64,000 bases of DNA from assembly GCA_949358305.1 (NCBI GenBank), contig OX442314.1, positions 24,979,060 through 25,043,059 on the forward strand, given 5' to 3'. The position numbers and the translations under genes are program-made. The notes below the pieces were generated by a model that worked only from the letters and a program-made list of their open reading frames with translations, was not told where the DNA came from and did not search any database. This DNA comes from Strigamia acuminata. Taxonomy: Eukaryota; Arthropoda; Chilopoda; Geophilomorpha; Linotaeniidae. Positions 42,901-55,639 of this stretch are shown one piece after another (positions within the stretch are counted from its first letter, which is position 1; every line of letters begins with the position of its first letter).

Positions 42901-44290
42901 GTAGGGTTTACCATGAACATTATGCGTGTGTCTAACGTGCAAATATTGGTTTTAGGTATCATCCGAAGAAGCTTTAGCACTTTCGAGGCAATTAAAGCTA
43001 CCGTACATAGAGTGCAGTGCAAAATTACGCATGAATGTGGATCAAGCGTTTCATGAATTGGTCAGGATAGTAAGGTAATATTTTAGGGGTTTGTGAATAA
43101 ATGGCGTCGTCCTGCGTGGTAAGGCGAGCGGGAACCAGTTGTTAGGAATTTTGAATCCAAACGCTGCTACTTTTAAGCGTGTTTCAGTGCTTTTCTGATT
43201 TCCCAATGGAGGTAACGGAGGATGCAATCTCAATTTTGTTTCCTCCAAGGGTGCTTAAGATGAAATAGAAAGGGGTGGGCCAAAAACTACTCAAAAAAAG
43301 TAGTGGCACTTTATTTGCTTTGCATTGTCTCTTAATGGCTGCAGTACCATTAACGCTACTTTAAAAAAAATTGTAGCAAAGTTGCGCTAGATAACTTTTA
43401 AATAGCACTATAATTTTGCTATTTTTTTGCTGCATTATTAATAAAACTCATAATTATAAACAACAGCCATCAATTTTGCTCTGTAAAAATCTTCCGTTAG
43501 GATGAGCGGGATGGATTTATAGAAATTTAGGCCAATTTTCTACATCTTGGACATCTAAATATGCGTTTTAAGCATGTTTTGGGCTCAAAATTAAAAAAAA
43601 TTCATACTCGCTTACACTGGCATGCCATTAAAAACGGGGTTTATCGACATGCCGGTAATACTCGCACTATACCGACATGTGGCAATAAGCGGGGTAATAC
43701 GGTATAACGAGGCTCGACTGTATATTAAATGGTTGCAATACATAATCTAAAGTAGCGTCGCTACAACTACGTTTACACTATTTATGAGCGGGTATAGTAT
43801 CCACCATGTTTTTATGCTTCAGATAAAAACAAGTAAACATCTGTAATGCATGGACGCATTACATATTAGACTTCTAAACCCCTTCTACACTTTTCTGTAT
43901 AGAATTGTAGCAAAGAAGTCGCAAAAGCGCAATATAGACGCCTAAGTTTCAAATGCGCGATATAGATGTCACGCACGTGTAAGTATTGTAATTTTCATAT
44001 TACAAATTTCTTCCGGAAATGACGTCAGTGTAATGAAGCCGGAAGTGCGCGGACAGACAGATGGACATGATCGTTTTATTAGACTTTCTAAACATCAGGT
44101 TTAGAAGTGTAAAAATGTAGTGGAATTGTAGTGGCACTACTGTAGGCGGGCCAAGTCTTGCAAAAAGGTTTTATTTTATTTTATTTTATTTTAACTAAAT
44201 AGGAAATTTCAAGCAGCTGAACGACCGCCTATTAAACAGTCCATCCGGAAACCAAAAAAGGAATGCCGGTGTCGGTGTGCCATTTTGTAG
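39925..44290 (+). CDS. Ras64B: Ras-family small GTPase, R-Ras/Ras64B type (6 exons, 203 aa)
   Basis: Exons are 39925-40029, 41608-41695, 42618-42720, 42786-42894, 42956-43074 and 44203-44290; the frame is open (612 nt). P-loop GAGGVGKS at residues 20-27, switch [10 protein letters not shown], switch II DTAGQEE with the catalytic Gln at 71, the guanine-specificity box GNKADL, and the SAK motif (CSAK). The effector loop and following SYTKQC fit R-Ras better than Ras1 or M-Ras. The C-terminus is basic and cysteine-rich and ends CAIL, a CAAX box whose final Leu favours geranylgeranylation, with two more cysteines just upstream that could be palmitoylated. It has a ten-residue N-terminal extension relative to H-Ras. 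Intron 1 (1.6 kb) is long for this window. Confidence 0.93.
41739..41934. mobile_element. Small MITE in Ras intron 2
   Basis: TA borders at 41737-41738 and 41935-41936; ends CAGAGGGTGAATA and complement, then ATGAAACACT against AGTGTTTCAT further in. 196 bp, no ORF. Tc1/mariner-type by target site. Confidence 0.75.
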
Positions 44291-45458
44291 AACTAAGAGT
44301 ACGTATCAGTTGTCTTGACATGTATATTCATCAAAGATGGGTAGCATATTATTGTCAGCCTTCCATCAAATATAATGTCAATGTCCATATTGTCATACCA
44401 TATTGACTACAGATGCCTTAAAGTATTTTGAATTATTTTTATTGTAAATATTTTCTAACTGATTTTTTTTTTGGTTATTTTTTGTTTTGCTTTGTATTGA
44501 AAAGTAGTTATGCAAACTCTGGCTATACGATCGTAGATACAAACTCCGGTTGTAGTTTTAATAATAAGTGTTGTTTTGAATTTGACAAAATTGTACAAAC
44601 AAATATTAATTTGGCCACCAACCAGTTATGAACTTTGGAAGCAGAATGGAACCGGTCCTTGAGAAATTGTTCGAATTATAATCCGGTGAAGCGAAAAGGA
44701 CGATTACGCTCGAGTTAATTCCGCATGTTTTTTGCTGGCCGTGTAGAATGAACTTTATTATTTTACAAAGATTTCTAAAGATTTTTGATAGATTTTGTAT
44801 GAATTGTTTTCACTCTTTTCTTTCTTTTTGTTGTAACTGTTAAAGACAAGAAAATTGAATGAGCATATCACTTGTTTGTTAATTTATCTAAAGTTCAAAT
44901 GAAATTAGTTTTATAAAATAAATAAATGAATAATGTGTTGCAATAAATAATGAAAAAGAAAATTCAGTTTTCATTTGTATTCTAATGTCTGTTGCAGCAA
45001 GTGTTATTAATGGGAAAACCGGAAGGTTATAGTACTTTAAAAAATATTAATGCCTTGCTACTATCTTGCTGTGATAAGACCACTTGTTATTTAACTGATT
45101 TATAACCAACAGCTTTGTTGAATTTAAAAGTTATTTCTTGTAAATGCTTGTGCCTTTTAATATATATATATACATAAAAAAATGGTCATAAAAATTAGTA
45201 GACAATCTAAGTTTGTTTATTTTCTTCATCTTTACAGAGTCCCTCGATTTGCGTGGTTTATATTTACGATGTTTATATAAAATGCACGAATTTTCAGAAA
45301 GAAAATCCCGTTAGTTTTTGAGAAAAAAAATAAAAACACTTTTGTGGAACGTAAACCTCCGTGCAAATTGTGGGATGACTAGTTGGTTCTGGTATCTTCA
45401 TACGAGTGCACTTGAAAGCATAATTTTTTTAAGGAGAAGTAGAATATGATGGCAAGAT
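44291..45458. other. 3' regions of the Ras gene and Cep290 (tail to tail)
   Basis: The Ras 3' UTR probably runs to the AATAAATAAATG cluster at about 44920-44950. Positions 45170-45330 repeat a TTTTTGAGAAAAAAAATAAA stretch seen near 22725 and 24355, a piece of dispersed repeat. No additional gene. Confidence 0.5.
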
Positions 45459-48400
45459 TCATACTTTCTTAATGTTTTTATCACTTAACATTTTCTTGTA
45501 GCTGGCAATCTCTTTCATAAGTTTTTTTTCATGATCTGTTGCATCTTTAAGTTGTAGATTAATTTCTTTCACCTTATCAGTTTTGGCAACAAGTTCCTTC
45601 TGTAAACTGTCAATCCTTTGCTGGAGTTTCCTGTCTTGCTTCTTCTCAAAAGTAGACGATTTTTGCTGCTTGGATTCGACAACTTTTAAGTGCTCTAGAG
45701 CATCCGCTAGTTCTTGGCTCAATTTCTCCGCTTCACTCAGCAATTTAGTCTCTCTTTCCCTTAAACTATCACTAATTTGTTGCTCCTTCTTCAAATCTTT
45801 GCTTAGTTTACCATTCTCCACCATAAGTTTTTCTGCTGCTTTTTCAAGTGCATCCATCCTGTTGTTGTCCATTATTTCTTTTTGTTGAACATTTTCCAAT
45901 TTTTCCTTCAAAAAAAATAATTAATATTTCATTTGAATCTGCAATTGAAAGCAAACTTACTTTCATGCTTGCTTTCTCATATTTCAGATCACTAATAATT
46001 TTTTGACAAATAGTTATTTCTTCTTGCAATTTTAACATTCTTTGTTCCATCTGGACTGTGTTTACATCTTTTGTTGCGGCACAATCCCCACTTGCTGGTG
46101 AAATTGGTTCCTAAATGAAAAATATTGTATAACCAACTTAAATTTAATAAAAATTCATTATTTTTACCCCTTTAACAACATCTTTAGTCAGCAATTCCTT
46201 CACTGTCATCTCCAGCTCAGCGATTCTGTCTTGCAAATAAATAGCTTCAGTTTGCACAAACTCTAACTCGCTTTCCAAACGTTTCTTGTCGTCCTTCAAA
46301 TCATTCAATTGCTTCCTTAATTCCACTTGATTCTCTTGTTTTGGCGTCTCTCTGGTGCTGCTTTTCAACCTATTCTCCAAAGACTTTTTCTCCAAATTCA
46401 ATTTCTCGCTAACTGATGTCAGTAATTTGTTTTTCTTCTCCAACTGTTCTCTACACTTCTCTTGTTCCTTCAATTTATTCCTCAACTGCTCCACAATCTT
46501 CTGCCACTTTTTCTTCTCCATCCACTGTATCATTTGTTCATTAACCTACAAAATATACACAAAATACTTTCCCTACTCCTCGCTAACCCCAAAATACGCT
46601 TTCCACTTCAGTAAATACCTTTTCTGCATGTTGAATTTCCTCTTGCTTTTTATCCTCAATGTCTGGTGTTGATACTGTATTGTCACCAGCATCTTGTCTG
46701 CTTGGAACTAAACAACAATTCATCAAAATACAATTTACCCATCATTCCCAGGGCCCCCCAACACCAAATTTGGGTCCCAGCAAGGACTAAAAGCAGCCTC
46801 ATTCCTAGTGTATTGGGTTTGGAGACACTTAACTGCGCGTCACTTAAACGGGGACACTTGAACGGGTACACTTAACCGGGCCGACATTTCAACAGCGAGA
46901 ATTTTAACCGGGCCGACATTTCAACAGCGAGAATTTTAACCGGGCCCCAGTTAACTGGGCCGACACTTGAACGTGTTTACACCTGAACGGTGACATTTAA
47001 ACTTGTAAATAAAATTTCAAAAAATGTTATTTTTAATAGTGTCTCAAGAATGATAATTAATGATGCGATAAGAACGAAGGTATGTTAGAAACGCAGCAAC
47101 AGCCAGTTTCACAGGCAAAAGTTTAATTTTTTGTAGTTGCACGTCTCTTTTCAGCCCCGAAATAAACGTCCACATTGTGGGGTGATGGCACAAAAATAAT
47201 AATTGCAAGGAATAGTGCCACCCTTCCACAGAATTTGTGGTCCGAGCAATTCAATTTTCACCACCAACATACTGGTGCACCATTGTGTTTTTTATCATTT
47301 TGGAGCCCCAATATAGAGCAGGAGCAAAGGACAGACACCCAGTGACTCTTAAACCACAAAATCAACAATAAAATAGGAACGGCCCTGCTTGTCCCGTTTA
47401 ACGGTAATACCTAGATCAACTTTCATCTTTGCCACTTCCTCTTGTAGCGCTTGTTTTTCTCTAAGCAAACGTTTATTTTCATCTTCCAGAGCACGAATTC
47501 TCTGTCCCATTTCCTTGACTTTCCAACCCGGTTCACCTTTTTCCTGCGATATGGCGATTATTTCAGCTTTGACTTCGGTCATTGCCTTACTTAACCCCTA
47601 AAACCCATTAAAAGTGATGAAGCATTTGTTTGTTAAATCCACACGTCAATAATAACCTGTAATTGTTTTTCTTTAGTTGAAACCTGTTCCTTTAGTTTTT
47701 CTATACATTTCTGTTGCAACATGGATGGCGCGAGTTGATTGGCCTCTTTTAACACTTGTAGTTCTTGTGTTAGCTGCATTACAGTGGCATTTGCATTGTC
47801 CATTTCTCTAACTTGATTCTCTAACAACGCTTCAAGTTCAGAGATGTGTGTTTGATATTCCTCGACTAACTTTTCTTGCTCGCACGATTTCGCCTTCTCT
47901 GATTCGTCGACACGTTGTCTCCATTCTTCCTTTTCATTCTGGCACTGATTCAGTTTGTCGGCTAAATTTCTCAGGGCAATATCTTGCTCGGCCACAGTAT
48001 CTTCCAATTTCTGAATCTGTAATTTTAGAAAATTTTGAAAATATTAGAAAAAAATTAAAAATTGTAAAATAGTTTCTGTTAAATATAAAAAAAAATCCGT
48101 TAAATATCCAAACATTCCGTTAAATATCCAAATATTCCGGAAAATATCAAAATATGCCATTAAATATCCAAATATTCCGCTAAATAACAAAATATTCCGT
48201 TAAATAACAAAATATTCCGGAAAATATCCAAATATGCCATTAAATATCCAAATATTCCGCTAAATAACAAAATATTCCGTTAAATAACAAAATATTCCGT
48301 TAAATAACAAAATATTCCGTTAAATAACCAAATATTCCGTTAAATAACCAAATATTCCGTTAAATAACCAAATATTCCGTTAAATAACCAAATATTCCGT

Positions 48401-51400
48401 TAAATAACCAAATATTCCGTTAAATAACCAAATATTCCGTTAAATAACAAAATATTCCGTTAAATAACAAAATATTCCGTTAAATAACAAAATATTCCGT
48501 TAAATAACAAAATATTCCGTTAAATAACAAAATATTCCGTTAAATAACAAAATATTCCGTTAAATAACAAAATATTCCGTTAAATAACAAAATATTCCGT
48601 TAAATAACAAAATATTCCGTTAAATAACAAAATATTCCGTTAAATAACAAAATATTCCGTTAAATAACAAAATAGTCCGTTAAATAACAATTTTTTTCGT
48701 TTATTTTCATATATTTTTGATCGGGGCCGGTGTCTACTCCAAACCTGAGTTTTTATTAAGACCGGTTCCGTCGTCGCAGCTTCCGACGCCTGTTGCACAA
48801 TATTTTTGAATTTCTCCAACGTCGCATCGTTGCTTTTGTGCAATTTATTCTGCAACAGCTGTAAAATAGTCTGATGTCTTTTCCCATTCGCATTAATTTC
48901 GTCTTGGGCCGCATGCAATAAATGCTTATAATGTTTCACCATCTCCTCTTTCTGCGACAACTGCAATTGCAACGTATCAACATAAGACTTGAGTACGTTA
49001 ATCTGCTGCTGTTCGGGTTCGTCGTCGCTCGTCGGCTGCTCGTCCCTCAATAATTGCGTCGACGAGGCCGACACTTTCAAACGCAACTCCGACACCGATT
49101 TCTCGTTGAAAACAATAACATCTTCCAGTTCTTTCACTTTGATCAGCAAAGCCGACACTTTCTTGTGCAGATTATGATTCTCGTTGCGGTACCTCGAAAT
49201 TGTTTTCGTTTCGTTCTGGAATTGACCTGCAATAAATTGCTTCTGTTCTTTCAGTTTCTCCGCTTTCTCCGACCGTTCTTCTTCTTCCTCCGTTACACGA
49301 TTCATCAAACAATTCTCCCACTCGACGTCCCGTTTATCCATTTCGTTCGTTAATCGCTGAATTTCTTGGTCCATCTCCGCCATCTTGGCATCACTCCGCG
49401 CAACGAGCGACAGTCGATGTTGCAACTAAATCGAAAACAATTAAAATTTTATATTAAACTTTTTGTATTTTGATTGAAATTTCACCTCTTGTTTCAATCT
49501 AGCGTTCTCCCGTTGAAGTTTCATTTCCCGTACTCTCACCGCACTCACTTTCTCGTGCCATTCGATCACCTTCGCTGCCCCGTCTCCACCTTTCAGAGTC
49601 TGGATTAAATCCTCGACATATCTAGACCGAAGTTTGTATTCGCTCGCTTTTTCTTCCAGATTTACTCTTCCATTTTGCGCTTTATCTAATTCCGTCGCCA
49701 CTTTTCTCTCCTTTTCGCGCAATTGCTCGATAACGTCCATCATTTTTTGCCGGGAAAACGACCCAACGCCGTAATTCTGTCTCCGCAACCCGTTTAAAAC
49801 CGATAACAAGAGTTTTATTCGATGTCGGTTTTCGTTCCGGCAAGTGAAGACGAGTTGCTCCTTTTCGTCGCATCTAAAAAGTAAAAACACAAAAAAAATA
49901 TTTTTTAAATTAAATTACGTAATTAAACATTATTTTACAACATACTTTTGCTCCAAACGCAAATTAGTTACTTCCAATTCCGATAACCGCGACTTAATTT
50001 TCTCAACGCAATCGTTTGCCGCGACTTCGCTTTTCTTCAACGCCGCCACTTGTCTCTGCAGTTGGCCGATTTTGTGTTTGTCGCTGTCGCTCGACTCCAA
50101 GTCCAGCAATTGTTGGCGGAAAAGTCGAATTTCTTGGTTTTGGCTTTTGAAAATTGTATTCACGGCTTCGGCTTGATTTCGAGCGATCCTGGTGATTTCC
50201 TTTTGCTCCGCCAACTCCGTTTCCAGCTCGTTTTCCTTTTCTTCCAACTTCGTCACTCGTCGCCGAGCCGCTTCGTACGAATGCAATTTATCCAAATCTC
50301 GATCGAGTCCAACTTTGGTTCTTTCCTCCAACTTGGTCTCCAACGCTTGATTCCGCGCGTTTAATTGTCGTATCGTTTCCTCGTTCCGCTGTTGCAGCTG
50401 CCTCAGATGTTCATTCCGATCCTTTTCGTTCGCCAATTGCATTTCGGTCACGGTCAACAAATTATTCCGCTTAATTTCGCCGCTTTCTTTCCGCAGCAAA
50501 ACCTCCAACTCGATTCTCTCTTTCTCTTCGACATTCAGCAATTTCTTCAATTCGAATATTTCGTTCTGCAACTCCGATGTCTCGTTCTAAAAAAAATATA
50601 TATAAATCGAAACAATTAAATTATTTTTTATAAATTCCAATTTCTTACCGCTTGAGCATATTTTTCGCAAATTTCTTCGTATTTATTCGTCACCGCTTCC
50701 AACTGTTTGCTCGTTATTTCGAGATCAACCGCCGGTACCGATTCTTCTAAACATTGTTGCAGCCACGACATTTGAAAAGCAGACTTTTCCTACGAAATAA
50801 AAACGTAAATAAATCTTAAAATTCGACGCAATAAATCGCGGGAACACAAATAATCGATGTTTAATCTTATAGTACCTTCGATCTCCGCAAATACTGAACT
50901 TTTTGCGCCACGGCCGAGTCCACGTGCAATAACTCATCTTGCAGCTGTTTAATTTGTTTCGTCAACTCGTTCTCCGCTTCTGTCATTGCCGAAACCTTCC
51001 TTGTCAAAACCGCTTCGTTGGATTTTGAATTTATAAACTTGCCGCTCATTTCTGCCACTCGTCTGCGCACCTCGCTTTCGTCGCGCGTGTAAATCTCGCA
51101 AATCTTTTCCAATTCTTCAACTTTGGTTCGTAATTCCAGATTCATCTCGCCGGTTTTTCTTTTATCTTCGACCAAAACTGATTTCTCATTCTTCCATTCC
51201 TTTTCCCGCGCTGCGAACTCGTCGTACATCAAAATTTGCTGTTGGTTAAAAACCGTGATCGTCTGTTTACATTCATTCAAAGCGGTGGATAGTTGAGAAT
51301 TCGTTGCTGCTTTGCGCTTTAAATCGCTTAGAACTTGGAGTAGTTGTACGTTCAATACGGCGATCGTGTCGCTCGTTGACAAACTTAAATTTTCTGGTAA

Positions 51401-54400
51401 CTCTAAAACTCTCCATTTGGATGCGGCGCTTTTAGTCTCGATTTTATCCCCGATTTCTTTCACTTCAATTTTCGTGTTTTCGCGTTTCTCTGACCGCACT
51501 CGTCTTAATTCCGCTCTCAGTTCTTCGTTCCTTCCCCTTTCAACATCGAGTTGTGATTTGGAAAATGCAACCAAGTCGTAAGACCCCGTCGACTGCTTAG
51601 ACTCAATCAACTAAAAAAAACAACCAAAAAAAATAATTTTAGATTCCGAAAACTCAATTTTAAACTCAAAAGTTTAATTTTAGACACAAAAGTCCAATTT
51701 TCGGCTCAAAAGTTCAATTTTAGACTCAAAAGTTCAATTTTAGACTCAAAAGTTCAATTTTAGACTCAAAAGTTCAATTTTAGACTCAAAAGTTCAATTT
51801 TAGACTCAAAAGTTCAATTTTAGACTCAAAAGTTCAATTTTAGACTCAAAAGTTTAATTTTAGACTAAAAAATTTAATTTTAAACAAATAATTGCCAGTT
51901 TTAGACTAAAAAATTTAATTTTAGACAAATAAATGTCAATTATAGACTAAAAAATTTAATTTTAGACAAATAAATGCCAATTTTAGACTAAAAAATTTAA
52001 TTTTAGACAAATCAATGCCAATTTAGGCCATAAATTGTCCATTTCTTGTGTAAAAATGGTCAATTTAAGCCAAAAAATCCACTTTTTTTCGAGAAAATAA
52101 AAATTAATTTCTGACTAAATTGTAAAGAAATGTTGCAGGGCCCTTATTCGACTTAAATATATAATTTCAATAATTTTTTTTTACAATATTTAGATAAATT
52201 TCTGAAAAATCCCGAAGTAACTTTCTCATTACCGCAACCAATTTCTCCAAACTCGGACATTGCAAACGTTTATCCGATCTCTCATTTTGCTTCTTCATCG
52301 CGTCCAACACGTCGCTCAAACCATCTTCGAGGTGTTTTATATCCGCCATCGCCTCTTTCAAAGCTTTGCTCAACTTCGTTCTATCTTGCAACGAAACCTG
52401 AAGTCGATTTCGAATTTCCACCAACTCTTCTTCCGCATCATTTCCACTCCCGCCGTCCCCTTCACTCGCCCCGCGAACCTCTTCAACACCAATCTCGCGT
52501 TTACTCTTCAATTTCTCCGAAAAACGATGCAACTGCTGCAAATCCTCGACGGACAAGCCCAAATACGCGGCCCTTTCTCCGGCCATTTGCGCCAATTGTC
52601 GATTTTGCGTCCGCAATTCGACTCTTTCCTCTTCCAACCGCTCGATTTCGTGCTGCAACGTCACGTTTAACCATTTCTCTCTCTGCTGTCGCACCATCAA
52701 CTTCTCTTTCACTTCGTTCACGTCCAGCGCTCGTCGCGGGTCCAAGCCCAGCCGTTCCCGCAGTTCCTCGTTCTCGTTGAGCAATTGATTGACAATTAAG
52801 TCTTTATTGTTTATGGACTGAGTCAATTCGTGTATTTGCTTATCCCTAGCTTTTAACTGCAGCTTAACGTCTTTAATTTCGGATATCGCTTCCGTCAAGC
52901 CGTATTCGCCCGACTCGTATTCGTGCATTCGGGTTAAAGCGATTATCAACTGCCGGTCTTTTTCCTGCGCGTATAAGTCCGCATCCGATGCGCTTTTCAA
53001 TGCGTTTTTCAATGATTTTTCTTTTTCTTTGAGTGTAGATTCGATTTTCGCCAGTTTAGGGTCGATTCCGTTCGATGTAAACGGCGTTGGTGTTAAATTC
53101 TCGATTATTTTGGCATTTTCGTTTAGATCTTTGGTTGCTTTCTCAACTTTTTCCTGTAGGATGTTTATTTTTTCGTCACGATCTGCGAGTGCCTAGATTA
53201 TGATTTAATTTTAATTTTAATTTTTTTTTTTTTTGAGATTCTGTAATTACTTTTGAGAGGATGTTAACTTTGGAGTCATCCGGCGCGGCGTAAATAGCGG
53301 CTAATTTTTCTTCAAGATCGGTGATTTTTTGTTGGTATTGTTTTAGTTCCTGATCGTTGCTTTTTGCTTTGACCTAGAAAAGGAATTTGTTATAGTATGG
53401 TCAGTGATTCATCGAGTAATTGTATCGCCATGGATAGTTGTAAATACATTTTTAAGTACAAAAATAGATCATTCTAATTTTAAAAAAATTAATTTTCACA
53501 CAAAAATTAACTACACATGAAAGAATGCATTATTTAACATAAAATTTAGTCTTTTTTTTAGCAAAAATTGCCCATTTCAGTGCAAAATCCATTGGTTTCA
53601 GACTAAAAATTGCCACTTTTATTCTCAAATTTATATTTTCAGAATAAAAATTGGCTTTTTTTTATATATGAAAAAGGTGCGAAATAAAGTAAATGATGAT
53701 CTACACCTTCCAATCTTCGAGACGTTGGTTCAATTGTTCTATAATTTTTTCTTCCGATAAATCTTTTTGTTTACTGTGTTCAAGTATTTGTTCCAATCTC
53801 AATTCCAATTGCTTATTATCATGGCTTAAATTGTCAGTCATTTTCTCAGATTTCTTCATAACATCCTATAAAAATAAATCCCAAAAAAATTAAACAATAA
53901 ATTTAATATCTTCTTTATTGAATGAATACAAAAATAAAGACCTTTAGCCGCATTAATTCCGCGGTGGAAATATTCATTTCTTTAGTTGCATCTTCTAATT
54001 TCAACTTCAAATCCGATACGTGTCGCTGAAGAAAATCATTAGCCTTTTCTAAAGTCTAGAAAATATAAATAAATACAACAATTTTTAAATTCTTCCATTA
54101 AATACAAACAAATACTTCAATTTCTCCGAGTAATTTATTAATTTGCTGATTCTTTTCGCGCATCTTTTCCGTAGAAAAATTATCTCTTCCTTTATCTTGT
54201 AGCAGTGAATCCCTTTGAGACTCCATACGATGTCTGTAATCATTTATTTCGTCTTTCAAGTTTGCGATTTCACGACGACTATCTCGTTTTTCACGCTCGG
54301 ATTCTTCCAGACGAGCTAAAAGCTGGATAAATTGTGTTTTTACTTAATGATAATAAGCCGATTTACACTATTATTTAACAAATATAAATAACCTTCTCAG

Positions 54401-55505
54401 CTTCGGCTTTTTCTTTCGCTAAAACTTCTTTCGCATCTTTCAATTCGTATTGAAACCTCTCGTTCGCCCTCTGCAGTGCGCGTGAATCATCTCGAAAATC
54501 CGTTGATTCCTGACGCTTATTCTTATCGCCGTGTCTCTAAAAATTTCAAAACAAAGTTTATACAAATGTTTAATGGTAACTTTTTGCATTTTACATATAA
54601 AAATTGCATTTAAAATTTGAGAATTGCACTTATGCAGCTGAAAAATGCCTTTTAGCACTAAGAATGTTTGTTTTCCTGTGAATATATTTTTTAATGCCTT
54701 AAAAATATACATTTTTACACGTGGAAGTGCATTTTAACACAAAAATGTATTTTCACACACAAAAAGTGATTTTTACACACAAAAAATGCATTTTGTTCAT
54801 AAAAATGCATGTTTCGGTCTGTATGTTCCATTTTTTTTGCGTAAAGATGCATTTTTGGCGCTTAAAGATTCATTTTTTGCGCTTAAAGATGTATTTTTTG
54901 CTTAAAGATGTATTGTTTTCGGTTGTGCCTAAAAGGTACATTTTCGCACCGAGAAATTATTAAAAAGATGTCATTTCAAGTGCCTTTTAAAGTAATTTTG
55001 TTGAAAATTAGAAAAAAAACATCACCACACCGCTCTAATAAAAGCTATAAAACTATTACAGGTATTTTCAAATGCCAAATTAAAATTACCCGAAGCTCTC
55101 TTAATTGTTGCATTAAATCATCATTTTCATCCGTTAATTTCCGTTCTTTTTTTGCGAAATTTGTCGATTCCTTTTCCAGCTCTTCCAATAACTCTTCCGC
55201 CTGCACCGCTTTGGCCTGTTAAATGTTTTTTTAAAAAAATAAAAATTATTATAATTAATTAATTAATTATCTCAAACCTGCATAATAACTTGGGCAAGTC
55301 TGAATAATTTTTGCAGTTTATTCGGATCTGATTCATCCCCAATTTCAACCTAAAAAAATCAAAAAAATTAATTAATTAATTTAAAATTAAATTAAAATTC
55401 AAAATTGCTCACATCTGCAACTTGCAAATAAAATTTATCCACTTGATCATCGTGTAAATTTTTAAAATTTATATTTTTCAATTCTTCCCAATCAATCACA
55501 ACCAT
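45459..55505 (-). CDS. Cep290: Cep290, centrosomal/ciliary transition-zone coiled-coil protein (about 20 exons)
   Basis: The first exon (55413-55505) begins MVVIDWEELKNINF, like the IDW/INW..E start of Cep290. Later exons join in frame: 55278-55349, 55090-55215, 54393-54536, about 54119-54324, 53943-54058, 53706-53866, 53250-53373, 52233-53195, 50879-51610 and onward to the stop at 45459. Diagnostic segments are YESGEYGLTEAISEIKDVKL, LNENEELRERLGLDP and PSLEKLVA, which track human Cep290, and WMEKKKWQKIVEQLRNKL near the C-terminus. The protein is coiled coil throughout, roughly 2,100 residues by summed exons against about 2,480 in human. It builds the Y-links of the ciliary transition zone; in insects that means sensory neurons and sperm. 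The exon ending at 47411 joins the one at about 46700 (…VDL|VPSRQD) across an intron holding a minisatellite. Confidence 0.92.
46850..46990. repeat. GC-rich short tandem repeat in Cep290 intron
   Basis: Units such as TTTTAACCGGGCCGACATTT recur, with a ~32-bp exact duplication (CGACATTTCAACAGCGAGAA) and looser units AACGGGGACACTTGAACGGG. GC-rich in an AT-rich intron. Confidence 0.75.
48080..48690. repeat. 20-bp minisatellite in Cep290 intron, about 30 copies
   Basis: The period is exactly 20 (TTAAATAACAAAATATTCCG). The right two thirds is nearly perfect. Three blocks are distinguishable: TATCCAAAC/TATCCAAAT variants at the left edge, AACCAAATA variants in the middle, AACAAAATA at the right. 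Long identical runs suggest recent expansion. Confidence 0.95.
51655..52020. repeat. 20-bp minisatellite in another Cep290 intron
   Basis: Period 20 with unit AGTTCAATTTTAGACTCAAA, about 9-10 close copies to 51860, then diverged ~31-bp units containing AAATTTAATTTTAGACAAAT. Unrelated in sequence to the array at 48.1 kb. Confidence 0.92.
54590..54965. repeat. Degenerate AAAAATGCATTT repeat in Cep290 intron 3
   Basis: Loosely repeated words AAAAATGCATTTT, AAAGATGCATTTT and GCGCTTAAAGATTCATTTT at irregular ~25-32-bp spacing. Resembles the JIP1 and Unr intron arrays. Confidence 0.75.
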
Positions 55506-55639
55506 TTTTCACAATACTACATCAAAACAGGATGTTTACACCGGAACCGCTTCCATTGCGCATGAGCAATACCGGAAAAGAAACCCCAGCGCCAACTAGT
55601 GCGAAAACAACACACGACATTAAAAAAAGAAAGATAAAG
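55506..55639. promoter_or_regulatory. Divergent promoter between Cep290 and Unr
   Basis: The Cep290 initiator is at 55505 on the minus strand; a plausible first non-coding Unr exon ends in a GTAAGC donor at 55689. The shared stretch is about 130-180 bp and locally richer in GC than the neighbourhood. No TATA box is seen. Confidence 0.55.

Noticed and set aside
47349-47410. Cep290 ending at 47349
   Set aside because: The frame continues past the donor (CTAG|GTATT) into intron; joining to the exon at about 46700 is in phase and gives more Cep290-like sequence.
48080-48690. Possible CRISPR-like array
   Set aside because: The repeat is a head-to-tail 20-bp unit with no spacers, in an intron of an animal gene; it is a minisatellite.
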